Source: an uncultured SAR116 cluster alpha proteobacterium
GTDB lineage: Bacteria > Pseudomonadota > Alphaproteobacteria > Puniceispirillales > Puniceispirillaceae
Length of the DNA: 51,206 nt
Direction of reading: 5' to 3'
Assembly: GCA_902559985.1 (NCBI GenBank)
Contig: CACEJY010000010.1
Coordinates: 1 to 51,206 of the forward strand
The position numbers and the translations under genes were made by a program. Within the stretch, counting starts at the first letter, position 1. Each line of letters starts with the position of its first letter. Shown here in pieces: positions 28,177 through 37,045 of this stretch. The notes beneath the pieces were generated by a model. It did not search any database, was not told the origin of the DNA, and worked only from the letters and a program-made list of their open reading frames with translations.

Positions 28177-29287
28177 TTTGATCCCTCTCAAGTAGGGCTT
28201 TTACTTTGTCTGACGGCACATCGCCGCAGACAAATGCATCACCAATCGCACGTACAAGAATGAAATGCAGTTTACCGTGGCGCATCTTTTTATCGTGTTT
28301 CATATGCTCAATGAGCCGGCAAGCGGGAACATTACCCGTGGCAAGGTCAGACTGCCCTGAAGGCAATCCAACGGTGTGAAGATGGGCTTTACACCTGGTC
28401 GCATGATCGGAAGCACAAATCCCCAAATCAACTGACAGATCGAATGCTAGCCCTAGGCCGGCGGCAACGGCTTCGCCGTGAAGAAGGCTACCATCATAGC
28501 CCGCCTCGGCCTCAAAGGCATGTGCGAATGTGTGACCAAGATTAAGTAAGGCTCGCTTTCCAGCCTCGCGTTCATCCACCTCGACTATGCGTGCCTTGGC
28601 CTCACAAGATCTACCTATGGCGTGCATAATTGCATCTGGTTCAAGCGCAAGAACTGCAGAGCTGTTCTCTTCCAGCCAAGTGAAGAACCTTGCGTCCCCT
28701 AATAGCCCGTATTTTGCCACTTCGGCATAGCCGGCCCGCAATTCACGTTTTGGCAAACTTACCAATAGGCTGGTATCTGCGAGGACAGCCTTTGGCTGGT
28801 GGAATGCACCAATCAGATTTTTGCCTGCTGCCGCATTAACGCCAGTTTTTCCGCCAACTGAACTATCGACTTGGGCTAGAAGACTTGTTGGTATCTGCAC
28901 GAAATCAACGCCGCGCAAAAGGCTTGCTGCTGCAAACCCAGCCAGATCTCCGATAACGCCGCCACCAAAGGCGACTAGTAGTACTGATCGGTCAATGCCC
29001 AGAGCCAAAATATCATCAAGTAGGCGCGAGAGCATCGTCATGGATTTGCTAGCCTCACCAGCCATTATTGCAAAATGGTCAAGTTTGCGTGCAAAGGATT
29101 TTAGGCCAGCTTTAAGACGAGTAAGGTGAAGGTTGGCAACGTTTTTGTCGCTGATGATAATGATGTGTCGGTTAGCAACAATTGGACCAAGCGCTTCACC
29201 TGCCCGATCAATCAGATCAGGCCCAATGACAATGTCATAAGCACGATTGCCGAGGCCAACGGTTAATGTGTTTTGCTGCATCCCCAA
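28166..29287 (-). CDS. aroB: 3-dehydroquinate synthase
   Basis: The NAD- and metal-dependent second enzyme of the shikimate pathway, converting DAHP to 3-dehydroquinate. The NAD site GGGVIGDLAGFAAAS, the substrate stretch PTSLLAQVDSSVGGKTGVN, and the metal-ligand histidines in LNLGHTFAHAFE and LLHGEAVA are present. The length of 373 residues is normal. It lies five bases after aroK on the minus strand, the usual aroK-aroB pair, and its end overlaps the downstream CBS-protein gene. Confidence 0.96.
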   Translation of the reverse strand: MGMQQNTLTVGLGNRAYDIVIGPDLIDRAGEALGPIVANRHIIIISDKNVANLHLTRLKAGLKSFARKLDHFAIMAGEASKSMTMLSRLLDDILALGIDRSVLLVAFGGGVIGDLAGFAAASLLRGVDFVQIPTSLLAQVDSSVGGKTGVNAAAGKNLIGAFHQPKAVLADTSLLVSLPKRELRAGYAEVAKYGLLGDARFFTWLEENSSAVLALEPDAIMHAIGRSCEAKARIVEVDEREAGKRALLNLGHTFAHAFEAEAGYDGSLLHGEAVAAGLGLAFDLSVDLGICASDHATRCKAHLHTVGLPSGQSDLATGNVPACRLIEHMKHDKKMRHGKLHFILVRAIGDAFVCGDVPSDKVKALLERDQNVV

Positions 29288-29292
29288 ATCAC

Positions 29293-29889
29293 CTAATGTT
29301 TTGCCAGATAAGTGTCAAGCGCGCGAAGCAACTCCATCATTGCCTTACGTGTCGATAACCCGTCTGTGTTAATTTCGATCTGAGCCTTTTGATAATGCCT
29401 TGCCCGTTCTTTGTTTAGCTTTGCCAGCGTCGCAAGCGGATTATCATTGTTCAACAATGGCCGTGATTTAGTGCTTCCTATGCGTGCCAGTAATGTTTCC
29501 GGTGGTGCCTTTAGCCATACAACAAGAGTTTTGTTTAATAAAAGGCGTGCAGTTTGTGGAAAGCAAAATGCGCCACCACCGGTTGCGATGATTTGAGGTT
29601 TTGACAATATCAATTGTCTGATGGCCTGAAATTCCAGTTCTCGGAATTTTGCCTCTCCCGCCAACTCAAAGATTTCGCTAATGCTAATACCAGCATCGCT
29701 GACGATTTTCTGGTCGCTATCGGTGTAATTAAGCCCAAGTTTTTTTGCTGTCCGCCGCCCGACAGCGGATTTACCACTTCCCATCAATCCTACCAGCGCT
29801 AATGGCCGATCAAGGCGCGCAACAACAGTTTTGGCCAATTGCGTGATGTTATTGGAGGCTGGATTGGTTTTTCTATTTAAATTTGCCAT
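29293..29889 (-). CDS. aroK: Shikimate kinase
   Basis: The enzyme phosphorylates shikimate with ATP. The P-loop VGLMGSGKSAVGRR, the shikimate-binding aspartate in YTDSDQKI, and ATGGGAF are intact. The start at ATG 29889 (MANLNRKTNP) gives 198 residues with a short N-terminal extension. An in-frame TTG at 29961 exists but lacks support, and neither start has a clear ribosome site. It is the first gene of the aroK / aroB / CBS protein / DUF2889 run. Confidence 0.94.
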   Translation of the reverse strand: MANLNRKTNPASNNITQLAKTVVARLDRPLALVGLMGSGKSAVGRRTAKKLGLNYTDSDQKIVSDAGISISEIFELAGEAKFRELEFQAIRQLILSKPQIIATGGGAFCFPQTARLLLNKTLVVWLKAPPETLLARIGSTKSRPLLNNDNPLATLAKLNKERARHYQKAQIEINTDGLSTRKAMMELLRALDTYLAKH

Positions 29890-30175
29890 GGTTTTAGCAT
29901 AACGACGTAGGAGAGTGAGGCCAATAGAAGAAGATACCGAATAATTCTTCAGCCTAACCAAATATCATAAAAATATGACTGAACTGGTGACTTTGCCCAA
30001 TTGCCGACATAATATTGTCATAAAGACACTGCTCTTTCAGGTATAAACAACGGCTAGCTCTTATATTTAACACCTGATTATTACTTGTCTAGATGGGTGA
30101 AAAATGCCGTTGAGTCAAAAAACAGTATAGAATCTTGGAGCCAAAATTGAGTAGGCCAAAAAATTTGGGTAAAAT

Positions 30176-30313
30176 ATGACACGGATTGCAATATTATTCT
30201 TGATTTTGATTGGTGGGGTTGCATTTGGCCTCGTTGTTTTGTCCAACTGGCAAATACCAGCCCCTATAACGGCAATTGACAAGGTTATCCCTAATGACAA
30301 ATTGCAAAAATAA
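30176..30313 (+). CDS. Small single-span membrane protein, 45 residues
   Basis: This short ORF begins MTRIAILFLILIGG and forms one hydrophobic helix (residues 4-23). It continues NWQIPAPITAIDKVIPNDKL and ends with a lysine. The pattern of one helix, then W-x-I-P-x-P and a K-V-I-P-x-D-K ending, resembles small proteins I remember beside shikimate kinase and xerD genes in alphaproteobacteria. It overlaps the start of the next gene by 20 bases (30294-30313), implying coupled translation. GGGT about five bases upstream is a weak ribosome site. No function is known to me. Confidence 0.65.
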   Translation: MTRIAILFLILIGGVAFGLVVLSNWQIPAPITAIDKVIPNDKLQK

Positions 30314-32417
30314 GTTTTGTTTTTTACCGTATGTTACGGTGGCAAGGGCTGTTCTGAGCTTCGTTACTTCTGTGGTTATTATTGTCACGATGAGCGTGTC
30401 GTCGATGGCACAACAGGATGCGCCAGTCAATCTGCTAACCATTGCACCAGTTCATAAAAATGCTTATAGCCCAGACAGCCCAGATAATATCGACCAGGCG
30501 ATCGAGCAAGCGCTGGAAACTGACGGCTCGATTAAGAAACCTAAAAATGAATATCCGTCTGATGAAATTGTCAAACCGGCGCGAATGGGTGAGGTGATAA
30601 CAAACAAACCTAAAGAAAGCCCGCCTATAGCTTCCTCCAGCAAAGATGCTGTCGCGGCCGGCACCAAAAGTTTGGGTAAAAAAAACACAGAAAATAGCGG
30701 TGTTGAGATTAATCCCGTAATAGCTGCTGACAGCCCAGCGAAGCAAAATGCCAAAATAGGTAACATTGAAAATTTTGATGCGGGGGTTAGCAATAATGCT
30801 GGCGGTGCTCTGACAAATGAGATTTATGGTAGTGCTAAGATTGGCCGCCGCAAAATTTCAGATGTTGGGCTTGCTGCCATTGGTGTTGGCAATATCGGCA
30901 ATAACCAGCTTGATAGCATGATATGGCGCGGGACGACCGCGCGAGATGCTATATTTTTATTGCAACAAGCAGCTGTGAGGAGTCAATCGTCAGCAATTAT
31001 GCGGCTTGCTTATGAAGTTGTAGCGCGTCAATCTGTTCCACCAAGCGGAGCAAATAATGTTGCTACCGAACTTGTTGAGGCGCGGCTTGCTTTTTTGGCG
31101 AACGGAGGTCGGTCGGAGGACCTTGCGTTACTTGTTGCCCAGCTTCCTAAAGCCGAAAAATGGGCTAGTTGGCGGCGTTGGCTCACCGAACATTATTTGA
31201 TGATTCGCGATGATAGCGCGGCGTGTAATATTGTTGCCAGTGAAATTACTCAGACTTTGGAACCGTTTTGGCACAAATCCAATGTGATCTGTCAGGCCGT
31301 TCAAGGCAATTTTGGTGGGGCTAGGTTTGCTGCAGATATTTTGGCGGCAAATGGTTTTGATGACCCTGCTTTTTTTGGCCTTGTTGATGAGGTGTTGAAT
31401 AACAAACCAGCGGAAGAAGTGGATGCAACAAGCCTAGACTCAGCCCATATTGTTTTGATGGATGTTGCAAATCGCGCCATCCCGCTTGAAGGTTTATCAG
31501 TTTTGCCAAACCAGATGGCAGAAACGGTAATGAAATTAAAATTTCTGGGGCCTGATGCACGAATGGTTTCTACTTTCGATGGACTAAACCGGGGATTGAT
31601 TTCGCACCGGCAGGCAGGGAAGTTATGGCGCAATGTCGGACCATCAAATGATGATCCACAAATTGCCCTGGCTCGTCTAGATGCGAATGCGAATGCCTTG
31701 ACGACCGCATTGGTATGGCGCGCGATTGATGCGGATAAACGTCCTGAGCGGCTATCGATGGTGCCGAAAGCAGTAAAGGCCGAGATTGCAGCTGGCAATG
31801 GTGCAGTGATGTTGCCCCTTTATGCGGAGTTGGTGCGCAACGCTCTTACTGATGAGGCGGTGGCATCGATCATACGATTTGATGATCTCGATGTTGCCCC
31901 CAAACTGGCTTTCATGCTGGCAATTAATGAGCCAAGTGATACCACGACGTTAAGTGCCTTTGGTAGGAACATTGATGCGTTGCGGGTTGCTGAACTGCTC
32001 AGCGGCATTAACCATGGAGAAATTGGTCTAGACACGGTTAGTGCTCTAAAAGTATGGCATTTGGTGCCAGTTCTCGATGCTGCTGGTGTTGGCATTGACG
32101 AGATCAACTGGCTTGATCTGGTCAAGCACGAAGGGCGGCCACAACGGTCATTTGTCAATCTGTCACCAATTCTGTTAAAAGCCATTGCTTCAGCAGCTGC
32201 AAACCATCATGTTGCGGAAACGGTGTTGCTCATCAATTGGCTTCTGCAAGATGTACCGCTTGATAAGGTGAACCCGGGAGATTTGGCTGCTGTTATAGGG
32301 GCGCTTGATCAGATTGGTCAGTCAGAGACTGCCAAGGCGTTTGCTCAAGAGGTTGTAAAAGCGCATTTAATGCAGATGCTGCTGGCGGAAAAGGTGCCCA
32401 ATGGCACGCAAAGTTAG
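30294..32417 (+). CDS. Large exported protein of unknown function upstream of xerD
   Basis: A 707-residue protein that I do not recognise as a named family. It starts with a signal-peptide-like segment (about residues 10-37, ending SVSSMA/QQD), so it is probably periplasmic or secreted. A low-complexity, Lys/Ser/Pro/Asn-rich stretch follows (to about residue 170). The remainder is alpha-helical with repeated A-x-x-L-type helices, resembling solenoid scaffolds. No catalytic motif is visible. ATG 30294 is preferred, with AAGG eight bases upstream; a TTG at 30276 is also in frame. It overlaps the small membrane protein upstream and xerD downstream (17 bases), forming a tight three-gene unit. Confidence 0.75.
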   Translation: MTNCKNKFCFLPYVTVARAVLSFVTSVVIIVTMSVSSMAQQDAPVNLLTIAPVHKNAYSPDSPDNIDQAIEQALETDGSIKKPKNEYPSDEIVKPARMGEVITNKPKESPPIASSSKDAVAAGTKSLGKKNTENSGVEINPVIAADSPAKQNAKIGNIENFDAGVSNNAGGALTNEIYGSAKIGRRKISDVGLAAIGVGNIGNNQLDSMIWRGTTARDAIFLLQQAAVRSQSSAIMRLAYEVVARQSVPPSGANNVATELVEARLAFLANGGRSEDLALLVAQLPKAEKWASWRRWLTEHYLMIRDDSAACNIVASEITQTLEPFWHKSNVICQAVQGNFGGARFAADILAANGFDDPAFFGLVDEVLNNKPAEEVDATSLDSAHIVLMDVANRAIPLEGLSVLPNQMAETVMKLKFLGPDARMVSTFDGLNRGLISHRQAGKLWRNVGPSNDDPQIALARLDANANALTTALVWRAIDADKRPERLSMVPKAVKAEIAAGNGAVMLPLYAELVRNALTDEAVASIIRFDDLDVAPKLAFMLAINEPSDTTTLSAFGRNIDALRVAELLSGINHGEIGLDTVSALKVWHLVPVLDAAGVGIDEINWLDLVKHEGRPQRSFVNLSPILLKAIASAAANHHVAETVLLINWLLQDVPLDKVNPGDLAAVIGALDQIGQSETAKAFAQEVVKAHLMQMLLAEKVPNGTQS

Positions 32418-33348
32418 GGTTGCTGCTTCTGTCAACGAACCCGATCCGTTAATTGACGGCTTTCTTCAGGCTATTTCGGCAATGAGAGCTGCGTCAGTAA
32501 ACACGCTTTCAGCTTATCGCCAAGATCTTCTTGACTGTCAGGCTGGTCTTGAAATACGAGCAAAAACCCTCACCAATTGCGATATGGATGACTTGCGAGG
32601 CGTGATAATATGGTGGCATCAGCGTGATTTGAAACCGCGTTCAGTGGCGCGGCGGCTTAGTGCGTTGCGTCAATTTATGGGATGGGCAGTTGAGGATGGT
32701 GTTCGACAGGATGACCCGACCACTTGGCTTGACAACCCGTCGCTTCCCGCATCCGTTCCGAAAAGTTTGAGCGAAACGGAAATAACCCAACTGCTGAAGA
32801 TGGCAACAATGCTAGAACCAAAATCGGCATCACTGCAAGCGCTTGCTATGTTGGAAATTTTATATGCAACAGGCCTTCGCGTTTCTGAGTTAGTTAGCTT
32901 GCTTGTGGTGCAATTTCGACGTAATCCAAAAACAATATTGGTTAAGGGTAAGGGAGGGCGTGAGCGAATGGTTCCGCTTGGTGAAACTGCACAGGTGGCA
33001 GCGTTGCGCTGGATTGAATGTCGTGATGCTAATCCTGCATTTGTGCAGTCCGATTACATGTTTCCGGTACGTGGTGGTGGTCCTATGAGTCGTCACCGAT
33101 TTGCCTCGCTGCTAAAAAAGCTCGCACTTGCCGCCGACATCGAGGTGGGTCGAGTAAGCCCCCATAGGTTACGGCATTCCTTCGCCACTCATATGTTGAA
33201 CCGTGGTGCTGATTTACGAAGCCTGCAAAGCTTACTTGGCCACGCTGACATTTCAACAACACAAATTTATACCGCTAGCCGTCCTGAGAGGCTGGCCGGT
33301 CTTGTTAAATCGGCTCACCCGCTTGCCAGTTGTCGTCAAGATAGATAA
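32401..33348 (+). CDS. xerD: Tyrosine recombinase XerD (chromosome dimer resolution)
   Basis: A site-specific recombinase acting at dif during chromosome segregation. The 315-residue protein has the N-terminal SAM-like DNA-binding domain (LSAYRQDLLD, VARRLSALRQFMGW). The catalytic set is intact: Arg in TGLRVSEL, Lys in KGKGGRERMVPL, HRLRHSFATH, the second His in LLGHADISTTQIYT, and Tyr in the same segment. No mobile-element genes surround it, so it is the housekeeping XerD rather than an integrase. It begins inside the end of the preceding gene, with AAGG upstream of its ATG. Confidence 0.92.
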   Translation: MARKVRVAASVNEPDPLIDGFLQAISAMRAASVNTLSAYRQDLLDCQAGLEIRAKTLTNCDMDDLRGVIIWWHQRDLKPRSVARRLSALRQFMGWAVEDGVRQDDPTTWLDNPSLPASVPKSLSETEITQLLKMATMLEPKSASLQALAMLEILYATGLRVSELVSLLVVQFRRNPKTILVKGKGGRERMVPLGETAQVAALRWIECRDANPAFVQSDYMFPVRGGGPMSRHRFASLLKKLALAADIEVGRVSPHRLRHSFATHMLNRGADLRSLQSLLGHADISTTQIYTASRPERLAGLVKSAHPLASCRQDR

Positions 33349-33378
33349 ACTACTGCTTCAACGAAGAAAAGAGCCCGA

Positions 33379-34335
33379 ATGAGACATTTTCTTGATTTTG
33401 AGAAACCGATTGCTAGCCTTGAGGGGAAAGTCGAAGAGCTTCGCCATATGAGCTCTGATGGTAGTATCAATATTGCCGATGAAATTGGGAAATTACAGAC
33501 CCGCATTGAGCGCGAGCTAAAGCAAACATACGAAAAGCTGGGTGCATGGGAAAAAGTGCAGGTTGCTCGCCATCCGGATCGACCAAAAGTGACAGCTATT
33601 TTTGACAGGCTTTTTGACGATTTCACTCCTCTTGCTGGAGACCGAAGTTTTTCTGAAGACCACGCTATCATTGGCGGCATGGCGAGGTTTAGGGGTCAGG
33701 CTGTTATGGTGATGGGTACTGAAAAGGGCCGCACAACTGAAGAACGTATTAAACGCAATTTTGGCATGGCGCGCCCTGAAGGCTATCGCAAAGCTGCGAG
33801 GCTGATGGATATTGCTGGCCGCTTTGGCCTACCCGTCCTAAGCTTTGTTGATACCGCAGGTGCCTATCCGGGGCGCGGTGCCGAGGAACGCGGCCAAGCT
33901 GAAGCTATTGCCAGTGCAATCCGGTCCTGCCTGAAACTACCAACTCCGATGGTGGCTGCCATTATTGGCGAAGGGGGATCAGGTGGTGCCATTGCGCTTG
34001 CCACGGGTAATCGGGTGATAATGTATGAACATGCGATTTATTGTGTAATTTCACCTGAGGGCTGCGCATCAATTCTATGGCGTAGTGCCGATCATGCGCG
34101 AGATGCTGCTGAGGCGATGCGGATTACATCTGACTGGATGCATAAGCTTGGGGTGGTGGATGCTGTGGTGAATGAGCCAGTTGGAGGAGCACATCGTGAC
34201 GCATTGGCAGCGATTGATGCGCTTGGTGATGCATTTGCCGTTCAACTGGAAGCGATGGCGGGTATGGACTCTGCGGAATTAATTTCAGATCGATATGAAA
34301 AGTATTTGCGGATTGGTGATAAACAGCTGGATTGA
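33379..34335 (+). CDS. accA: Acetyl-CoA carboxylase carboxyltransferase alpha subunit
   Basis: The alpha half of the carboxyltransferase that moves CO2 from biotin to acetyl-CoA to make malonyl-CoA for fatty acid synthesis. The 318-residue protein has the N-terminal helices (FLDFEKPIASLEGKVEELR) and the crotonase-type core with FVDTAGAYPGRGAEERGQ, GEGGSGGAIAL and CVISPEGCASILWR. It follows xerD by 30 bases; this neighbourhood is common in alphaproteobacteria. It converges on the nitrilase-family gene. Confidence 0.96.
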   Translation: MRHFLDFEKPIASLEGKVEELRHMSSDGSINIADEIGKLQTRIERELKQTYEKLGAWEKVQVARHPDRPKVTAIFDRLFDDFTPLAGDRSFSEDHAIIGGMARFRGQAVMVMGTEKGRTTEERIKRNFGMARPEGYRKAARLMDIAGRFGLPVLSFVDTAGAYPGRGAEERGQAEAIASAIRSCLKLPTPMVAAIIGEGGSGGAIALATGNRVIMYEHAIYCVISPEGCASILWRSADHARDAAEAMRITSDWMHKLGVVDAVVNEPVGGAHRDALAAIDALGDAFAVQLEAMAGMDSAELISDRYEKYLRIGDKQLD

Positions 34336-34383
34336 TCTTCATCCCAAATTCTAGTCAACAATGATCCTATAAATTCCAATATA

Positions 34384-34407
34384 AAAAAAGACATGCAATG
34401 CTTTTTT
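34384..34407. terminator. Weak bidirectional hairpin between accA and the nitrilase-family gene
   Basis: AAAAAG and CTTTTT arms flank CAT/ATG pairing with one bulged base, in the 70-base gap between convergent genes. T-runs lie on both sides. The stem is short and imperfect and overlaps the stop codon of the minus-strand gene. Confidence 0.35.
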
Positions 34408-35236
34408 AGGTACCAATCACGCGGGTTGGACCGATAACTGGGTTGGTTTTTAATGAAGGGATTGCGTTTTGGGCCCTGACAGTGGCGCTCAAGTCCAGCG
34501 CGGCACAAATAATTGCATCGCCATCTTTGGCTTCGGCTATAATTTCGCCCCATGGGTTAATAATTAGCGAATGACCATAAGTTTTACGTCCGTCAGCATG
34601 GGTACCGGATTGCGCGGGCGCCACAACATAGCAACCAGTTTCAATTGCTCTTGCTCGCAGTAGTACGTGCCAATGGGCTTTACCGCTGAGCGCGGTAAAA
34701 GCTGCAGGCACCAAAAAAAGCTGTGCCCCATCAAGAGCAAGCTGGCGATAAAGGTGCGCAAACCGAACATCATAACAAATAGTCAAACCACAGGGTACAT
34801 TTTCGACATGAGCGATCACTGGCGACTTGCCAGCGGAAAAGCTGTCAGATTCCTGATAGCTTTTGCCATCGCCAACATCGGCATCAAACATATGAATTTT
34901 GTCATAATACGCGATCACCGCGCCGTCGGGCCCAAACAGCAAGCTCCGGTTGACAAGCTGGTTATTGTCACGTCGCCGCATTATCAATGAACCGGCGAGC
35001 AGCCAAATACCAAATTCACGCGCAATATTGCCAAGCCATTTTTGGCTATAGCTTTCATCGTCCCATTCGGCCCTTTGGAGCAGTTGCTCGCGGCTTGCAG
35101 CAAGGTAGTTTGCACATTCGGGCAGGGCAACAAGACTTGCTTTGGAAGCTGCTTCTGCGATTAATGGTTGGATATGGCGCAATGTTTTTGCTACATCATC
35201 GCTAGCACAATATTGAAGGGCGGCGACGCGTAACAT
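34406..35236 (-). CDS. Carbon-nitrogen hydrolase (nitrilase superfamily, Nit1/Nit2-like amidase)
   Basis: A 276-residue amidase of the nitrilase fold with the catalytic triad in place: Glu in VALPECANYL, Lys in YYDKIHMFD, and Cys in GLTICYDVRFAHLYR. The sequence around the cysteine and the RARAIETGCYVVAPAQ stretch fit the Nit branch, whose members hydrolyse deaminated glutathione or omega-amides. The exact substrate is inferred. It follows grxC by six bases on the same strand, so the two may be one transcript with a glutathione-related theme. Confidence 0.9.
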   Translation of the reverse strand: MLRVAALQYCASDDVAKTLRHIQPLIAEAASKASLVALPECANYLAASREQLLQRAEWDDESYSQKWLGNIAREFGIWLLAGSLIMRRRDNNQLVNRSLLFGPDGAVIAYYDKIHMFDADVGDGKSYQESDSFSAGKSPVIAHVENVPCGLTICYDVRFAHLYRQLALDGAQLFLVPAAFTALSGKAHWHVLLRARAIETGCYVVAPAQSGTHADGRKTYGHSLIINPWGEIIAEAKDGDAIICAALDLSATVRAQNAIPSLKTNPVIGPTRVIGT

Positions 35237-35242
35237 ACTGGT

Positions 35243-35506
35243 CTAGCAAGCCATTGAAAGAAGTTTGTCTAGATGGCCTGCCTGATTGAGGCGGAGTAAA
35301 TCATCGCAACCGCCAACATGGTCATCATTGATAAAAATTTGCGGAACCGATGTTTGTCCATTTGCACGAATGCGCATCGCCCGTCGTTTGGCTGTGCTCA
35401 ACGTAACATCAATTTTTTCAAAATTGATGTTTTTGGAAGATAGCAAATTTACCGCCCGGGTGCAAAAAGGACAGGCCATTGTTGTGTAAATTTCAACCTT
35501 TACCAT
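35243..35506 (-). CDS. grxC: Glutaredoxin 3
   Basis: An 87-residue dithiol glutaredoxin that reduces disulfides with glutathione in the cytoplasm. The active site is ACPFCTRAV, with the TSVPQIFIND cis-proline loop and GGCDDL, the usual glutathione-binding motif. The ATG at 35506 (MVKVEIYTT) is preceded by AGGAGAGAT; an in-frame ATG 12 bases further upstream would absorb this ribosome site into the coding region. A J-protein / bolA pair lies about 10 kb away. The monothiol Grx4-type partner of BolA is not in the window. Confidence 0.95.
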   Translation of the reverse strand: MVKVEIYTTMACPFCTRAVNLLSSKNINFEKIDVTLSTAKRRAMRIRANGQTSVPQIFINDDHVGGCDDLLRLNQAGHLDKLLSMAC

Positions 35507-35539
35507 ATCTCTCCTCATTTGGTGCGCTGTATCGCCGCC

Positions 35540-35574
35540 ACATTATGTTAATTCACCCATCTTTACCATAATGT
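35540..35574. promoter_or_regulatory. Inverted repeat in the grxC / methyltransferase divergent region
   Basis: ACATTATG at 35540-35547 and CATAATGT at 35567-35574 are perfect 8-bp inverted arms separated by 19 bases, about 35 bases upstream of grxC. The spacing of about 27 bases between arm starts would put both half-sites on nearly the same DNA face. It may be an operator; no regulator is known. Confidence 0.35.
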
Positions 35575-35674
35575 AAAACCGGTTTGTTTTCCTAGTCTGC
35601 ATTCTCGAAATGATTTCTCTACAACCAAGTTTTGTCTAAATAACGCTTGCTGTTTTTATCTCAGCCTCTACAAA

Positions 35675-36613
35675 ATGCAATCGATGAGCGTTTTGATACC
35701 ACAATTGTTTGATATGCGTGCTTTACGCTGGAATCGGCAGCGGGCGGCTACGTCTTATGATAAATTTGCCTTCCTAAAGGATGAGGCTGCTCTTCGCCTT
35801 GTCGACAGGGTTGATTTGATGCGGCGTGATTTTGACCTGTGTCTTGATCTTGGAGCGCATGATGGTCGGCTGTCCCAGCATCTGGCTCCGCTTGGTAAAA
35901 TAAGGACAATAGTACAAAGCGATCCAGCCGATAAGTTTTCCAATAATTTTTTCCCGAGTGGTATAAATCAAAGGGTAGCACCTTTTGCGGTCCATGATTT
36001 TACCACCTTACCATTTGCAGATAAAAGTTTTGATGGGGTGTTCTCATGCCTTAATTTTCACTGGGTAGATGATTTGCCGGGCCTGTTCGTGCAAATTCGG
36101 CGCTTGTTGCGGCCGGATGGTTTGTGCTTGGTTAATTTGCTTGGCGGTGACAGCCTTTACGAATTGCGTGCGTCGCTAATTGCAGCTGAACAGGATATTT
36201 CTGGTGGGTTCAGCCCACGCTGTGCGCCGATGGTGGACATCCGCGATGTTGGTGGACTGCTTGGACGTGCTGGCCTTGCTCTGCCAGTTGCGGATAGTGA
36301 CCGGCTGACCGTAAATTATCCCAATATGTTTGGGCTGATGAGGGATTTACGTGGCATGGGTGAACAAAATGTATTGGTTGCCCGCGTACGACATCCAACA
36401 AAGCGAGCTGTATTCGTGCGGGCGGCAGAAATTTATCAAGATAAATTTGGGCAGGCGAATGGATCAATTCCGGCCACTTTTGAGATTATCACCCTCACTG
36501 GTTGGGCCCCGCATGAAAGCCAGCAAAAACCTCTGCGTCCTGGATCGGCAAGAGCGAGGTTGGCGAGTGCGGTTGGCAGTCATGAAACAACTCCGGAGGG
36601 AAGCAGCTTATAA
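35675..36613 (+). CDS. SAM-dependent methyltransferase-fold protein, NDUFAF5/BioC-like
   Basis: A 312-residue class I methyltransferase-like protein. The SAM-binding motif I region is CLDLGAHDGRLSQHL, followed by PFADKSFDGVFSCLNFHWVDD and the LLRPDGLCLVNLLGGDSLYELR segment. A C-terminal TGWAPHESQQKPLRPGSAR tail is typical of the alphaproteobacterial relatives of mitochondrial NDUFAF5, which hydroxylates an arginine of complex I. BioC-type malonyl methyltransferases are the other near relatives. No biotin genes are nearby, which favours the first. Its end overlaps the end of mutT on the other strand by six bases. Confidence 0.82.
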   Translation: MQSMSVLIPQLFDMRALRWNRQRAATSYDKFAFLKDEAALRLVDRVDLMRRDFDLCLDLGAHDGRLSQHLAPLGKIRTIVQSDPADKFSNNFFPSGINQRVAPFAVHDFTTLPFADKSFDGVFSCLNFHWVDDLPGLFVQIRRLLRPDGLCLVNLLGGDSLYELRASLIAAEQDISGGFSPRCAPMVDIRDVGGLLGRAGLALPVADSDRLTVNYPNMFGLMRDLRGMGEQNVLVARVRHPTKRAVFVRAAEIYQDKFGQANGSIPATFEIITLTGWAPHESQQKPLRPGSARARLASAVGSHETTPEGSSL

Positions 36614-37045
36614 AAGGTCCTGCAATGTTGAAATTAGTGGAATATCAGCTGCAGGCATTGGATAATCACGAAGATTTTGCGGGCGAACCCATTTTAATGT
36701 CCCACCTTCCATTGGCTGCGGCCTGCCCTGCCAACGGCGACAAACAAACAGCATCATCAAAAGGTGAAAGGCATCATGATCATTGTTGGCATTATATTGA
36801 TGGCTGACAAAGCTGAGCGGAGCAAGGCAGGATAGGGTAGTATCAATGTTTAATTCTTCCCGTAATTCACGGATTAGCGCTGTTTCTGGTGTTTCGCCAG
36901 TTTCTATTTTTCCTCCAGGAAATTCCCATAAGCCAGCCATTGATTTGCCAGCAGGCCGTTGGGTAAGCAGGACCCGTCCATCAGTGTCAATAAGAGCGAC
37001 AGCACTTACGAGAAGCATCTTGGGCTTAGCTTCGATAATCGGCAT
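36608..37045 (-). CDS. mutT: 8-oxo-dGTP diphosphatase (MutT, Nudix)
   Basis: A Nudix hydrolase that removes oxidised dGTP from the nucleotide pool. The Nudix box GGKIETGETPETALIRELRE followed by ELNI is complete. The substrate-site FPGGK is preceded by AGLWE, as in MutT. I place the start at ATG 37045 (MPIIEAKPKML), about 145 residues, overlapping argJ by 20 bases. ATG 37063, ATG 37018 and a start at 37105 are possible, and none has a strong ribosome site. It is the last gene of the ppiC-argJ-mutT run on the minus strand. Confidence 0.88.
   Translation of the reverse strand: MPIIEAKPKMLLVSAVALIDTDGRVLLTQRPAGKSMAGLWEFPGGKIETGETPETALIRELREELNIDTTLSCLAPLSFVSHQYNANNDHDAFHLLMMLFVCRRWQGRPQPMEGGTLKWVRPQNLRDYPMPAADIPLISTLQDLL

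Noticed and set aside
28177-28191. Upstream start for the CBS-domain protein
   Set aside because: The ATG at 28176 has GAGGG at proper spacing; the longer version would use that ribosome site as coding sequence.
30115-30300. 61-residue minus-strand ORF
   Set aside because: It is antisense to the better supported 45-codon membrane microprotein and has no ribosome site or motif.
32401-33348. Tyrosine recombinase as a sign of an integrated element
   Set aside because: It has the full XerD pattern, overlaps a conserved upstream gene and is followed by accA. There is no tRNA, att repeat or phage gene nearby.
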